Of a stretch of 64,000 bases of DNA, positions 11,598 through 23,680 are shown in pieces. Positions within the stretch are counted from its first letter, which is position 1. Each line of letters starts with the position of its first letter. Position numbers and translations under genes: made by a program. This DNA comes from Ilex aquifolium. Taxonomy: Eukaryota > Streptophyta > Magnoliopsida > Aquifoliales > Aquifoliaceae. The DNA is taken from the NCBI GenBank assembly GCA_951799425.1, contig OX637393.1, positions 33,533,244 to 33,597,243 of the forward strand. The letters are read 5' to 3'. The notes beneath the pieces were generated by a model. The model searched no databases and was not told the DNA's origin. It saw nothing but the letters and a program-made list of their open reading frames with translations.

Positions 11598-11614
11598 TAC
11601 GTCGTTGCCGAGAA
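11598..11614 (+). other. Degenerate tRNA-Asp type primer-binding site (C)
   Basis: ACGTCGTTGCCGAGA corresponds, with several substitutions, to TGGCGCCGTTGCCGGGG of element B at 31921-31937. Position, just after the LTR and 140 bp before gag, supports the call. Confidence 0.6.
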
Positions 11615-11751
11615 AGTTAACGGTAATCTAAGACGATATAGAAGTATTTAGGTAGGTCTTGTGATTTTCATCATGAGCCCATGTGCGTATCTCTATTGGA
11701 ATTTAATTCTTGCTTTCTTGCAATTTTAATTCTTAAGTTTCATAGATTTGC

Positions 11752-12790
11752 ATGTGGAGTAGAGACCAAGCAGACCGACATGTTAGACTTAGACATGACT
11801 TACCACTAGTTTTAGGTATGACTACCCAGAATAACAACAATGACATTGATCCACCCATTAATTTGCCAACAGGGGTTAATGTTGGGAATAATACGGTTAT
11901 AGTTCCGCCTGGTCAAACTACGAAGGATTATCTTCAACATACCCGAACTTCCTCACCATCGTGCATTGTACTTCTAGTGCAAGCACATCAATTTACTATT
12001 AAACCAGGGATGCTCCAATTACTCCCTCAATTCCATGGACTGGCAAGTGAAAACTGCTATCTCCATCTCAAGAAATTCGATAAAGTAGTTAGTACATTCC
12101 TGGAACAGAATGTGCAGGAAGAAATGCCTAGATTGAAACTCTTTCCTTTCTCACTCAAAGATAAAAGCAAAGACTTGGCTAAACTCCTTGAAGTCACGGA
12201 TGATCTCTACTTGGGATCAAATGCAAAAAGAATTTTTGACTAAATTTTTTTCCCGTTCATAAAATGACTACTTTGAAAAAAAGGATAAAAAATTTTGCTA
12301 AGAAATCAAATGAGTAGTTTTATGAATGTTGGGAAAGATTTAAAGAGCTCTCAAACTCTGTTCCATGCTATGGCTTTGAACAGTGGCAGATGGTAACTTT
12401 CTTCTACGAGGGAATTACCCCTAAACATCGTCAGTTCATCGATATGATGTGCAATGGAGAATTTCTACATAAAGATCCAGAGGAGGCTCTTGATTATTTT
12501 GATTGTTTGGTAGAGAGTGCCAAGTTTTGGGATATCTCAGACCCTACGGAACAATCAACATCATCAGCAGCCCCTCAATCGTCTGATCTCCTAGCCAGGA
12601 TTGCTAAAATTTCAAGGAAAGTGGAGAGTTTAGAGTTTTAAAAGGTCAACGAGGTGAACAGTGTGGCTAAAGTTGATGACCCTTTCTCAATTTGTGAGTC
12701 AATTGAGCACCCGACGAATGAGTGCCCAATTATTCCTATGTTTAGGGAAATGCATGAGCAGGTTAATGCATTTAATTAGCCAAGGTAGTT
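11752..12790 (+). pseudogene. Athila-type gag remnant (C)
   Basis: The first open piece (11752-12243) starts MWSRDQADRHVRLRHDL and aligns with the B gag start (MWGRDDYHRLVRQ, 31782). It shares TRTSSPSCI, MLQLLPQFHG and LKLFPFS-type blocks. A second piece (12390-12641) shares VTFFYEGITP and RQFIDMMCNGEFL with B 30724-31056. A third (12650-12790) keeps a decayed Cys/His knuckle region. Frames change between pieces and stops intervene. Relative to B, roughly 250 residues of the low-complexity linker before the protease are missing around 12790-12810. Confidence 0.85.
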
Positions 12791-12807
12791 ATTTACTCCA
12801 TATTCGG

Positions 12808-15800
12808 AGCAGGTAAGTACCATTCTCCGAACCAACACTCCACCTAAGTATAAAGATACCACCTATCCCACCATTGCAATTGCCATTGGGAATTTCCAGG
12901 TTGAACAAGCATTGTTAGATTTAGGTGCGAGTGTGAATCTACTACCTTTCTCAGTCTACAAGCAGTTAGGCTTGGGTGAATTGAAACCCACTTAAATTAA
13001 TCTTCAGTTGGCAGACTGGAGTGTGAAAATATCGAGGGGGTGGTGGAAGATGTTTTGGTTCAAGTAGATAGGTTTTACTTTCTTGTTGACTTTATAGTAT
13101 TAGACATTGTAGATGTTACGGACCATTCTTCTCAAATTCCAGTAATTTTAGGAAGACCATTCCTTGCTACATCTAATGCTATTATTAATTGTAGGAATGG
13201 ACTCATGGAGCTTACCTTTGGTAACATGAAGATGGAGTTGAACGTGTTTAACACTGGGAAATAGCCATTTGATAATGTGGAGTCTCAGGAAGTCCAAATG
13301 ATTGATGTCATTGAACAACAACAGGTAACTAATTCTTGTAATGATCATGTAGAGGAGTTTCATATAAAAGAAAATTGGGATGTAGAAGAAATTTGTAAAG
13401 TAGGAAACTATCTACCTAAGTTTGAAGAACTTCCCCCAATAGAGAAAAAAGGTCTTCCATCTACTATTCATCCACCCAAGCTAGAATTGAAGCCACTACC
13501 TGCCACACTGAAATATGCATATCTAGGTAGTGACGAGACTTACCCTGTGATGATTAGTGCATCTCTATTACCAGAACAAGAAAGGTTGTTGAGAGTGTTA
13601 AGGGACCATAAAGGAGAAATAGGTTAGACCATAGCTGACTTAAAGGGAATTAGTCCTCTTATCTGTACACACCGAATTTATTTTGCAGAGGAACCAAGCC
13701 ATCCCGACAACCACAACATAGGCTAACTCAATCATGAAGGATGTGGTTAGGTCTAAAGTTTTAAAGCTACCAGATGTGGGGATCATTTACCCAAATTACT
13801 GACAGTAAATGGGTAAGCCCCACATAAGTGGTACCTAAAAACTTAGGGTTGACTGTGGTAGCCAATGAAAATAATGAATTGATCCCCACTCGGGTGGTTA
13901 CTGGGTGGAGGGTGTGTATAGATTATACGAAGCTAAATGTGTGCACCTGTTAAGACCATTTCCCACTTCCATTTTTTGATCAAGTCTTGGAACGGGTAGC
14001 TGTTCATCTATTCTATTGTTTCCTTGACGATTATTTTGGATATAATCAAATTGAGATTGCCTGAGGATCAGGAGAAAACAACTTTCACTTGTCCCTTTGA
14101 AACTTTTGCTTATCGAAGGATGTCATTTGGGCTATGTAATGCCCCAAACACTTTCCAACGATGCATGATGGGTATTTTTAGTGATATGGTAGAGAAAATT
14201 GTGGAGGTATTCATGGATGACTTCTCTTTGTTTAGTGATTCGTTTGAGGGATGTTTGGAAAATTTAGAAAAGGTTCTAGTCTGATGCGAGGAGAAGAATC
14301 TAGTGCTGAATTGGGAAAAGTGTCATTTTATGGTCACTCAGGGGATTGTGTCGGGACACATCATGTCGAAAAGGGGAATAAAGGTAGATAAATCCAAAGT
14401 TGAATTAATTTCAAATCTCCCTACCCGTAAATGTGTCAAAGATGTCAAGTCATTTCTTGGACACACTGGGTTTTATCGACAGTTCATAAAGGATTTCAAT
14501 GCTCTATCACGTACTTTATGCAACCTTTTAGCCAAGGATGTTCCTTTTGAGTGGTCGCAAAGTTGTGAGGTAGCATTTCGAGAATTAAAAAATATGTTGA
14601 TAACACCTCCAATTATACAACCACCCAATTGGGAACTCCCATTTGAGCTTAAGTGCGGTGCCAGGGACTACGCAGTGGGAGTAGTGTTAGGTCAATGGTG
14701 GGACAAGAAACCCCATGTCATCTACTATGCTAATAAAACATTGAATGAAGCTCAAATGAATTACACAACAACTAAAAAAGAATTACTAGTTGTTGTTTTT
14801 GCTCTTGATAGGTTTAGGTCATACATCATTGGCTCCCCTATTATTGTTTATATTGATCATGCTGCTTTGAAGTATTTGTTGTCTAAGCAAGATGTAAAGC
14901 CAACGCTTATTAGGTGGATCCTCCTCCTTTAGGAGTTTCATTTGATCATTAAAGACAAAAAAGGAGTTGAGGACGTGGTAGTTGACCATTTGTCACATCT
15001 TATTTTTTATGACACATAGGAGCATATTCCAATACCTGACACCTTCCCTGATGAGCATTTATTTGCAGTTAATACCATTAGTCCCTAGTATGCTGATATA
15101 GTTAATTTTCTTGTTACAAGAAAACTACCAGTGCATTGGAGTCCTCAGGAGAAAAGGAAATTTTTGTTTGAGATAAAGAAGTTATATTTTGATAACACCT
15201 ATTGATTCAAGTATTGTCTTGATCAGGAAAATGAGAAGATTCGTGCCAGATGATGAACAACAGCAAGTTATTTCTTTTTGTCATTCGGAGGCATGTGGCG
15301 GACATTTTTCCTCTAAGAAGACTTCAGCTAAGATCTTGTAGTCTGGGTTTTACAGACCAACCCTTTTCAGAGATTGCTACCAATTTTGTAAGAGTTGTGA
15401 GCGCTGCCAAGGTTAGGTAATGTGACTCATCAAAATATGATGCCCCTCACCCCTATTCTTGTGATAGAGGTGTTTGATTGTTGGGGCATTGATTTCATGG
15501 GTGGGTCCCTTCCCTGTCTCTTTTGGTTATGTTTATATTTTACTGGCTGTCGATTATTTGTCTAAATGGGTAGAGGCTATCCCAACTAAGACTAATGATC
15601 ACAAGGTTATGATCAAATTCTTAAGAAAACACATTATGTCTAGATTTGGGATGCCTAGGGAAATTATTAGTGATGGTGGCTTACATTTTTGTAATCGCCC
15701 ATTTGCTACTCTTATGCATAAGTACAGCATTACACATAAAGTCTCTACTGCTTACCATCCACAAACTAACGGCCAAGCCGAGTTTGTCAATAGTGAGATT

Positions 15801-16385
15801 AAGCATATTTTAGAAAAGGCGATTAACCCTAATCGAAAGGATTGGTCGCTTCGGTTGACTGATGCTTTGTGGGCATATAGTACGACGTACAAAATAAACT
15901 TATGTATGTCTCCCTATTGGTTGGTTTATGGTAGAGCATGTCACTTGCTAGTTGAAATGGAGCATCAAGCTTATTGGACCATAAAGACCCTTAATTTCAA
16001 TTTGGGTCTAACTGGCAGTCAGAGAAAATTGGAATTGAATGAGCTAGAGGAAGTTCGTAGAGACACATATGAAAGCACCCGTATTTATAAAGAAAGAATC
16101 AAGGATTTTCATGATCAGTCGATTTTGAGGAATAATTTTTAGCCATGACAAAAGGTACTCTTATACAACTCTCGACTTCACCTCTTCCCCAGAAAACTTC
16201 ACTTCCATTGGGCGGGTCCTTTTGTGGTTCGTATGGTCTATCCTCATGGTGCAGTTGACGTTAAAAATCCCAAGAATGGTAAAAACATTTAATTTCAATG
16301 GTCAATGACTAAAATCATTCTTAGAGGGTTTACCAATGGAGGAGACTATCGAGGAGCTTGTGGATCCAATATATAGGGACCATCC
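12808..16385 (+). pseudogene. Athila-type PR-RT-RNase H-integrase remnant (C)
   Basis: Protease is recognisable by LLDLGASVNLLPFSVY (about 12913-12960). RT appears by VCIDYTKLN (about 13915), FETFAYRRMSFGLCNAP (about 14096-14150) and the catalytic FMDDFSLF (about 14211). RNase H follows through [15 protein letters not shown] (about 14770), then the integrase zinc finger (about 15285-15410). The integrase core (15474-16142) shows the IDFMG, ISDGG and NSEIKH segments that carry the D, D and E positions. It ends with EELVDPIYRD (about 16345-16380). At least five stops or frameshifts interrupt it, including a TAG at 13262-13264 between PR and RT where B has a glutamine codon. Confidence 0.9.
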
Positions 16386-17337
16386 ATCTGCATAATGAAT
16401 AACCTTTGTGTTATCCATCTTCAGAAGGTATGGTTGAGTGTGTAAGCTTTGATTTCTAGGAAACATACCAACTACATTACTTGTATGTTTTTTAATATAG
16501 CGTAAAGATTGTCTTAGTTACATAAATTTGACCCTCAAATATACATAAGAGGGTATTTGTCATTGATAATTAGAGAATTTCTTTTCTGAGTGTGGAAGCC
16601 TTTGTGAGTTTTGGCATTGAAACTAGCTTTGGATAGCTAATAGGTATATGAATCTGGGTTGATGAATCTTTTGATTTGCATAATCATATCACACCCACAC
16701 GGGTTTTGAGTACTAACATAATGGTGAATATTTTTGCATAGCCTTGAAGCCTTTAGGAGACCTATGCGCTAATTAGTTTGAGGAGACATGATATATCTTT
16801 GATCTCACAGTAATTGAGAAATAATAAGTTGGAAATTAGACAAAGTGAAGTTTGTAGGTATCTTCTCTGGAAACCTTTACGAGACAACGCTCGTCTACTA
16901 GGGGTAAACTAGGGGCTTAAAGGGTTAGTACATAGGCTAAATGCATTCGTGTTACCTACAAAAATGGTTTTGTATTTTTAGTTTTGCAATTAGATTTTCA
17001 TTTAATTAGATTGTTTATTATGTTCTAAATTCCTTAGCATTTTATTTGTTGTATTGTATCATAAATTGCATTGCATATACTTGAGAATCTGTGGTACATT
17101 GGAATAGGATTAAGACTCTAATTTGGGTTTATTTTGAGTTAGTGTTCTATCAGTAGGAAAACATTTCAATACTTCCAAAGCTTAAGACCCATCCCTCTTA
17201 ATTCTCTCTCTACCTTCTGAAAATCCCTAAAGAAGATCCCTAAACCCTCAATCTCCTCAATCACTCTTGGAATCCACCTTTATTCTTAGTTTCTAACTCT
17301 CCCCTCTGATGAATCTTTTGAGTTTACACACCTACCA
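16386..17337 (+). mobile_element. Non-coding spacer between pol and ORF3 (C)
   Basis: AT-rich, with no coding similarity. A single decayed palindrome CTATCAGTAG lies at 17147-17156, about 200 bp upstream of ORF3. It differs from CTACCGGTAG, the motif of this element's LTR, by two symmetric transitions. The corresponding region of B carries four good copies. Confidence 0.55.
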
Positions 17338-18603
17338 TGGGTTCTCTTCATCTCTATGGTCCCTCTGATTTTGGTGGGTATGGCCAGAACGTTGGGTGGC
17401 CAGAGGACACCTCAGGCTAAGAGTACCCCAGCGTCTAAGGGTGTGGGTTCTTCATCCACTCGGGCTTCTGCAAAAGAGAAAGGGAAAAGGAAAATGGTGG
17501 TTCAATCAGGTTCTGAGGAGGAGGATGAGGCACCTCCTGTGGTGAAGAAAGCAAAGAAGCCTAAGAAGCCCAGGTACAAGGAGACTATAGAGAAGAGGGG
17601 GTAATCTGTGAGTGGATGGTGGATGTCGATAGCTTAGGTAAGACTCCAGAAATTAGAGTACTTGTTGATAAGGACTAAGGTCCGGGGGAAGGTGATTGAT
17701 GTTACCCTGACCTCTATAGCCTAATACTTGAGCTATACGAGCCCGAAGCCCACTGAGATTGATTATCCCCACATCACTTTTGCTACCAAGGACGTCTCAG
17801 AGTATATAGCAGAGATGTATGAGCATCCTGTGAACTTCAAGGAGAAATTTTTGCATGGTCATTTGGATGGGCATTATAGGTTGCTGAACAAGATTCTCCA
17901 TTATAATGTGTACCCCAAGGGATTAGAGAAGCAACCAGGGATACAGAAGATTGTGTTGTGTTATGAGTTCATGTCAGGGTCAAAGATCGACATCACCTTG
18001 ATGATTTGGGGCATGTTGAGAGACTATTGCACCACACACAGGCTGAAGGGGAACATGCCCTTTGGTAATATGACACTCAATTTTGTCTGAAGCCTGGTAT
18101 GAAGAGATTGGCATCCTACATTATGAGCCCTCCAGAGTTTGGGCCCATAGGCAATGTAAGGGAGAGGAAGAGATCGACTATGTTGAGGGCTAGTGGTTTG
18201 AAAGGCAAGAGTACAACCACTCCTTCCACTGGGACAAAAACTGCTACGGAGACTACCCCAACCTCTCATGCCACTTTGAATCAAAATATAAGCAAGTTGG
18301 AGGAACAACTTGGTTATATAGAGAGGGGGGAGGATTACTATGAGAGCTTTAGAGAGGGTTAAGTCCAAGGTGGACATGTGTGTGGGGATGCTGAGGAGGT
18401 TGTTTGAGCTTGCTTTTCCTAGAGAGGCGATTCTAGAGGAGATGACAGCACCCACTTATGCTTATACTCCTAGATCGCGTTCCACTCCTATTTTTGTTAA
18501 ACCTCTTAGTATGGCTATAGAGAGCACTACTGAGGAGGATAAGGAGTCTTTAGAAGAGGAGGGAGAGAATGAGAGTGATGATGATGGGGATGCATCAGAC
18601 TGA
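17338..18603 (+). pseudogene. Athila third ORF remnant (putative plant transposon protein family)
   Basis: Three open pieces (17356-17604, 17728-18090, 18340-18603) in shifting frames align with ORF3 of B. The first starts best at MARTLGG (17380) and is rich in K and R (KKAKKPKKPRYK). The middle piece shares NKILHYN, YPKG and a helix-like IWG segment with B. The last ends in an acidic tail rich in E, D and S. A basic start, a central conserved domain and an acidic end are thus shared by both elements despite strong sequence divergence. No signal peptide or membrane segment is visible. Function is unknown. Confidence 0.78.
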
Positions 18604-18962
18604 TAGACCCACTCTTTCTATTTCTTGCTACTTTTCCATTTCTATCTTATTTTTAGTGTTTAGTAGTACATAGGTTCTAGTAGAACCTTAGGGATTTTAT
18701 TTTGGGTAGTACTAGCCAATAGAAGAGTCAATAGGTAGAGGCTACTACACTTTTGTTCTTTTGTACCCAATATATATATATATATATATAAAGTCTTTTG
18801 ATTCCAATTGTGTGTCATTTATTCTTCAGGCATACGCATTTCAATTTAATGATATTGATTATGTGGTTGAGTATGCTTCGGAAGTTATAGTATGATGTTG
18901 GGTAGTTTAATGCTTGTTTGTTTTGTTTTGCTAAGGGACTAGCAAAATCTAAGTTGGGGGTT
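18604..18962 (+). mobile_element. 3' non-coding segment and polypurine tract of C
   Basis: Contains a short (TA)n run at about 18771-18790 and the polypurine tract AAGTTGGGGGTT at 18951-18962, which primes plus-strand synthesis. The segment from about 18733 is the homologue of the inverted fragment at 10494-10724. Confidence 0.75.
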
Positions 18963-19415
18963 TGATGAGAGCATAATATTGCATATTACAAGCCTCATTA
19001 CCATTCATCTTAGTTATGTTTGTCGCTTAATTCCTTTGTGTTAGTTAAGTTTTGTATTTTATAGTGATTTTGGATGGTTGCATTTGAATTTATGCAAAAG
19101 CATGGAATTACATGTGTTTCAATGCCATGGAAGACTTGGGACATGGTTTAAGAGGTTCAGAAGTGCAGCCAAGGCCATTGCAAGCAAAATTGAGGAAAAT
19201 ACCACTTTTAAAGGTAGGTCTTGTACCGATACAACTAAAGACAAAAAGAGGTTCTACCAGTAGGTCATCACTCCTACTGGTAGGTGCAATCCAGAGAGTT
19301 GTCCTATCAATAGGTGATTATTGTCCTACTAGCAGGTTGAAGGCAGAAGGGCGTCCTACCAGTAGAAGAACAAAGCAACCAGTAGGAGGAAAACAGTGAA
19401 CAGTCCTATCGGTAG
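18963..19415 (+). mobile_element. Truncated 3' LTR of element C
   Basis: It starts TGATGAGAGCATAATATTGC after the PPT. It stops where LTR A begins (TGTGACGCC at 19416). Decayed palindromes of the CTACCGGTAG type (CTACCAGTAG, CTACTGGTAG, CTATCGGTAG) cluster at about 19255-19415. The last one ends exactly at the A insertion point. Confidence 0.8.
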
Positions 19416-20008
19416 TGTGACGCCCCAATTTCCGGGGGTTCTATATTAACCGTTGACCAACCGTCAACCCGCGGAAGTATCCGTGAATGTCCCTTAAACC
19501 CGACACCACGTCAACTAACATTCCTTTAACCGGAATCATAACCCACAACTGTAAATTGAAATCAATTATTCATTTGGTTTAACCAAGACCCAACGCACCT
19601 TGATTTACACTCCATTATAGTCCATTTACATCATTGGAGGAAGGGAAAACATAGATTGAAAATAGGGCAAAGCAATTTAAAAATCAGTAAATTTTGGAGA
19701 GTGTACCGGTACACAGTACCGGTACTGTTAACCTACTGGAAAGGGGGTACCGGTACACAGTACCGGTACCATACTGTACCGGTACCCAGTACCGGTACTC
19801 TCTGTCCAGTTTTGCCATTTTCAACCATTTTTTCATTTCCAATCCATTCAAAACCTTTCCCAATTCATCAAATACATGTTTGACAAGGATTTCCATATAA
19901 AACATGGTTTGTACAAGTTCTATTACAATTGATTCCATATATTTACATATCAAAATGGAATTCTTACAAAAGCTTTACAAAATAACCATAAAAGCCACAA
20001 GTCGGCTT
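19416..20008 (-). mobile_element. 3' LTR of A, left piece
   Basis: Starts TGTGACGCCCCAATTTCC, identical in structure to 40732 onward. It contains six GTACCGGTAC palindromes (19703-19798). It ends with GGCTT (20004-20008), the target duplicated by insertion of B. Confidence 0.93.
19703..19798 (-). promoter_or_regulatory. GTACCGGTAC palindrome cluster of LTR A
   Basis: Six perfect GTACCGGTAC copies start at 19703, 19716, 19747, 19760, 19776 and 19789. Start-to-start spacings are 13, 31, 13, 16 and 13 bp, so they form three close pairs. The cluster is repeated in the right LTR at about 41019-41114. It lies about 290-380 bp from the PBS end of the LTR. Confidence 0.72.
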
Positions 20009-21971
20009 TGATTGTCACAAAAATGATATCTTTCCTAACCCCTAATTACTATCCCTCATGTATGCAATGTATGAACGGGGGAGAAGACTTTCTTCCCCTA
20101 GGAATAGTGTCAAAATAAAGGGCAATGAGGAAAGGGAAGTGGGACGATGTAAATATGGGATATGTATGCACAAAAATGCTCCCCAATCGCAAGGAGACTT
20201 TTGTGTATTGTGAGTTACTTGGAAGAGTATTCCAAGGTCGTATCCACAGGGAAGGTAGTGAATCAAGATTAAAGTGATTTGGTGAAAAACGGAAATGTAA
20301 AATCTTTTGTCTTGAGAGTTGATTGGTGAAGTGTATGCTAATGAAAATGTAATGATAAAAATAAGTGTTGACAATTCCAAGAGATCACTCCAATGGGTAT
20401 ACCACCTCAACTCAAATCACTCCTCCTATTGAGCATGAATGAACGCTTGAATCACGGAAAGCCGAGGATGGCATCGATGAGTATCTAAGCATAAACCGTG
20501 ACTAAGCCTACGGTTTATCAAAGACTCATCGACTAATCCATCTTCTATCCGGTCAAAACGAACCATTTGACTCTAAAGGGAAAGAGGAGAAAGAGTTGAA
20601 ATGGTATCCCCAAGGGAGATCCCTCTTGGTCTTGCCAACTAGAGGATTTAGCTACTCATATTTGGAATGGAAATAACTATGTAATGGAGAAGCATTGCAA
20701 ATCTATGAACTTCTAAAGTTACTAAGTATCAGAATTTATGAGCTAAAAGAACATGTATTTAAACCCATTGCATAGTTATGAGAAATTAAGAACTTGAAGC
20801 ATTAATGGTGAAACATTAAATGAGCATTGAACTAACAAAACATGAAGGGAAAACAACATTCATGGCATTCAATGAACTACTAAGAGTCTTACTCCAGATT
20901 ACAAAACAGTGCAGTAGAAGAATATGCAAAAATCACAACTTTCTCTCTCTAAAAACTACTGTTCATCTTCTTCTCCGCCCAGAGTTTCTCTCTCTAAAAA
21001 CCCTCTTACAAAAGTGCTCAGTCTAAAAAAAACTGCTTGCTCCTCCTCCCCATCCTTGGAGAACATTTCTTTCTCAAAAACGTGCCTGGGTATCCCCTGC
21101 AGCTTCAGCAGCAGCACCCAGCCTGCCAAGCCTGAACCAATAAGATGCAGCATCCCTCTGCAACCCAGCTTGCCTTCTTCGTGTAATTTCTTTTGCTATG
21201 GAGAAAAACCCCTTTTTCCCCTCACTCCATATTCTGGAGAGGAAGGAGTCTCCTATCTGATTACTGGAGGGAGACAAACAGGGTATGACAGAGGTGTGCA
21301 GAGCTGGTCTGCACACCCAGCAGCTCCTATTTTCTCTTTCTTCAATTAATGCCATGGCTTCAAAGTCCAAGGATAAAGATATGGAGGGATATTCTGTATG
21401 TTGAGCGAGTCAGAGGAGTGAGGGAGACTAGCTGGTGGGGCCCTTGAAGCAGCAGAAACAGTTCAGCAGAATTTTAGATGAAACAGCATCGGATACCGGT
21501 AGCTCGTGCACTGACTACCGGTAGCTGATACACCAGAAACAATTGGCTACCGGTAGTCGTGCGGTAGCTGCAACTCCAGTAGTATTTGGCTACCGGTAGC
21601 TCTGCGGTAGCTGATTCTCCAGTGGTATTTGGCTACCGGTAGCTCTGCGGTAGCTGATTCTCCAGTGGTATTTGGCTACCGGTAGCTCTGCGGTAGCTGA
21701 TTCTCCAGTGGTATTTGGCTACCGGTAGCTCTGCGGTAGCTGACTGATGTTGATTCCTTCTTGCTTCCTTCTTTTAATTCAAAATCAAAGATAGCCCTCA
21801 TCTCCATTCATCACAGCTTTGAAACAGTCGACATTTGCCTTGTTTAACTGCACAACTCACATATTACCAATAAGTGCTTGATTAACGCAATTCACATCAA
21901 TATAATCTCCAAAAATCAATCTAACCCGAGATGATTTGCACAACAAAATATACAAAATTTGGTGTGAATCA
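20009..21971 (-). mobile_element. 3' LTR of element B
   Basis: 1,963 bp, TGATTGTCAC...GTGTGAATCA on the plus strand. Palindromes of the CTACCGGTAG type lie at 21494-21728. The last four sit in a 43-bp tandem unit (CTACCGGTAG starting at 21590, 21633, 21676 and 21719). Confidence 0.96.
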
Positions 21972-21985
21972 CACCCCCCAACTTG
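21972..21985 (-). other. Polypurine tract of element B
   Basis: The minus strand reads CAAGTTGGGGGGTG directly before the 3' LTR. This is the expected plus-strand primer site. Confidence 0.88.
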
Positions 21986-22308
21986 AGCTTTGCTAGTCCC
22001 TAGCAAAGTTTTGGCACACAGCATTGTATTACAAAAACGAATTCATTCACCCATTCACACAATCAATTCTTTGATCAATCATTCACACAAGAAATCACAT
22101 TGCAATTTTAGAAATTAACAAGGGCAATACTAAATTCAAACTGTGGTTTACTTTCATAACTCAAATTTAAATTTGGAGTACATGGGGTTAGGTTTCAAAG
22201 AGAGACAAAACAACCTAACATAGCTTCTTCTACTGACCCACTGACTCCGTCAGGACAAACAACCTAAGAACAAAAACAAAGGGACCCAATTGACCCTAAA
22301 CCTCAACT

Positions 22309-23613
22309 TCATTCATCATCACCACCTTCTTCCTCCCCAGAATCATCCCCAGACATGTCATCATCATCACCCTCCTTGTTCTCATCGGATTCATATTCAT
22401 CACCCTCTTCCACCACTGTGGAAATGGAGGGCCTAGGTCTAGGGGGATTATAAGCAGGAGGTGCGAGCCCTTCCGGTATAGACCTCCCGGGAAAGGTATG
22501 CACATAGAGATCTTTCATCATCACTGCCATCCCCTGCATAACAGCTTCCATTCCCAGCACAATGCCCTCCAATGAATCCAAACGACGAGCAATGAGGCTT
22601 TCTGGCATCGCAGTGGATGGCCTGGACTCAGATGGGCCCTCCTCAGGCGGTCCTGCACTAGATGACCCTGGACCTGAAGATCTAGCACGCTCGGCTCGAG
22701 TCATGGCCGACCTCTTCATGCTGCTAGCTTGACCAATGGTTCCAGTATCCGGAGGGGTGATTTTATCAGACACAATTCCTTTCACCTTGAAATGATTACA
22801 CATCCGAGTTACCAAGTTTCCATAAGGGAGGTTCGCCCTTGGATGGTCAGTCTCGGCGAACTCCTTCATTACCTCCCAGATGAAAAGCGCGATATTCAAT
22901 TGCTTCCCCGTCATCACTGCATCCAAAAGACCCAACTTCTCCACATTTGGTGTCTTTTCTGATCCCTTTGGAAACAGGTTGTAATGAAGAATTTTGTTCA
23001 TCAATCCAAACTCATGCCTAAGACCCCCAGAATGGACAGTTCCCTTGAACTGTGTTGGGTCTACATACATTGAATTCACATAATCCTGAATGGGAATGAC
23101 ATTCTCGACATTGTGAGGATAAATCGAAGTGGAGGGAGGTGGCTGTTGATACTCCAACAGAGTAGCAATCACCTCGGGGGTCACTTCAAACCCCTTTCCT
23201 CGCACGTTCGTTTCCAAGATATTCTCATCCTCATTCGCCACCTTGAGTCTTTGGTAAAACTCTCGGCATTTAGGCAAATTGAACCCACTCACCTCCTTGA
23301 ACCAAAATGTCATTCCAAGGGCCTCAATGGTCTTCACCACCACATGATCTACACCCAAGGATCTCCTATGCACAGCCCTTTCACAAGTCACATTTTTCTC
23401 ATTAATGAACTGCTCCCTAGCCTCATTCCTTGCCTTTTTTCTCTGCTCCGCCCTTTGAGCACTTGAACCTTCCCCACTTCTCTTTCGATTGGGTGCCTTT
23501 GAGGGTTGTGGGGAACTTGGTCCTGCACGTTTGGAACGAACCATGTTGATGATTCTGTGAGTCTGCAACTGAGAGGAGGAAGGTGGGTTTTGAGAGATTT
23601 TCGGCTGGCCCAA
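22309..23613 (-). CDS. Athila ORF3 protein, putative plant transposon protein family
   Basis: An intact 434-residue ORF between pol and the 3' LTR. A start at the second methionine (MVRSKRAGP, about residue 24) is equally plausible and fits the C homologue better. Residues about 24-75 are basic with nuclear-localisation-like KR clusters (NRKRS). About 85-290 form the conserved domain, with TFWFKEVSGFN, NKILHYNLFPKG and FIWEVMKEF. About 290-340 are Ser/Pro-rich, about 345-375 are likely helical, and the last 30 or so are strongly acidic. I see no signal peptide or transmembrane helix, so an envelope-like role is not supported despite its position. It resembles proteins annotated in plants as putative plant transposon protein; molecular function is unknown. 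Confidence 0.85.
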   Translation of the reverse strand: MGQPKISQNPPSSSQLQTHRIINMVRSKRAGPSSPQPSKAPNRKRSGEGSSAQRAEQRKKARNEAREQFINEKNVTCERAVHRRSLGVDHVVVKTIEALGMTFWFKEVSGFNLPKCREFYQRLKVANEDENILETNVRGKGFEVTPEVIATLLEYQQPPPSTSIYPHNVENVIPIQDYVNSMYVDPTQFKGTVHSGGLRHEFGLMNKILHYNLFPKGSEKTPNVEKLGLLDAVMTGKQLNIALFIWEVMKEFAETDHPRANLPYGNLVTRMCNHFKVKGIVSDKITPPDTGTIGQASSMKRSAMTRAERARSSGPGSSSAGPPEEGPSESRPSTAMPESLIARRLDSLEGIVLGMEAVMQGMAVMMKDLYVHTFPGRSIPEGLAPPAYNPPRPRPSISTVVEEGDEYESDENKEGDDDDMSGDDSGEEEGGDDE

Positions 23614-23680
23614 GGTTTCGGAAAAACAGAGGGTTTGAATCTTGAAGGAGAAATGCCAATTTCACAGTTCTATGGTTAGG

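Larger units (their letters stand above)
10731..19415 (+). mobile_element. Decayed Athila-like element C
   Basis: A plus-strand Ty3/gypsy element of Athila type: LTR (10731-about 11588), degenerate PBS, gag, PR-RT-RNase H-integrase and a third ORF, then PPT (18951-18962) and a 3' LTR cut at 19415 by element A. Every gene carries stops or frameshifts. The two LTRs align only loosely, so it is much older than B. The rest of its 3' LTR is not found to the right of A; it was probably lost in the deletion that joined A to D at 41804. Confidence 0.88.

Noticed and set aside
20820-21370. Overlapping frames of 68-141 codons in LTR B, repeated at 32752-33302
   Set aside because: They recur only because the two LTRs are near-identical. 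They run on both strands, have no recognisable domain and are not kept in the related LTR D.
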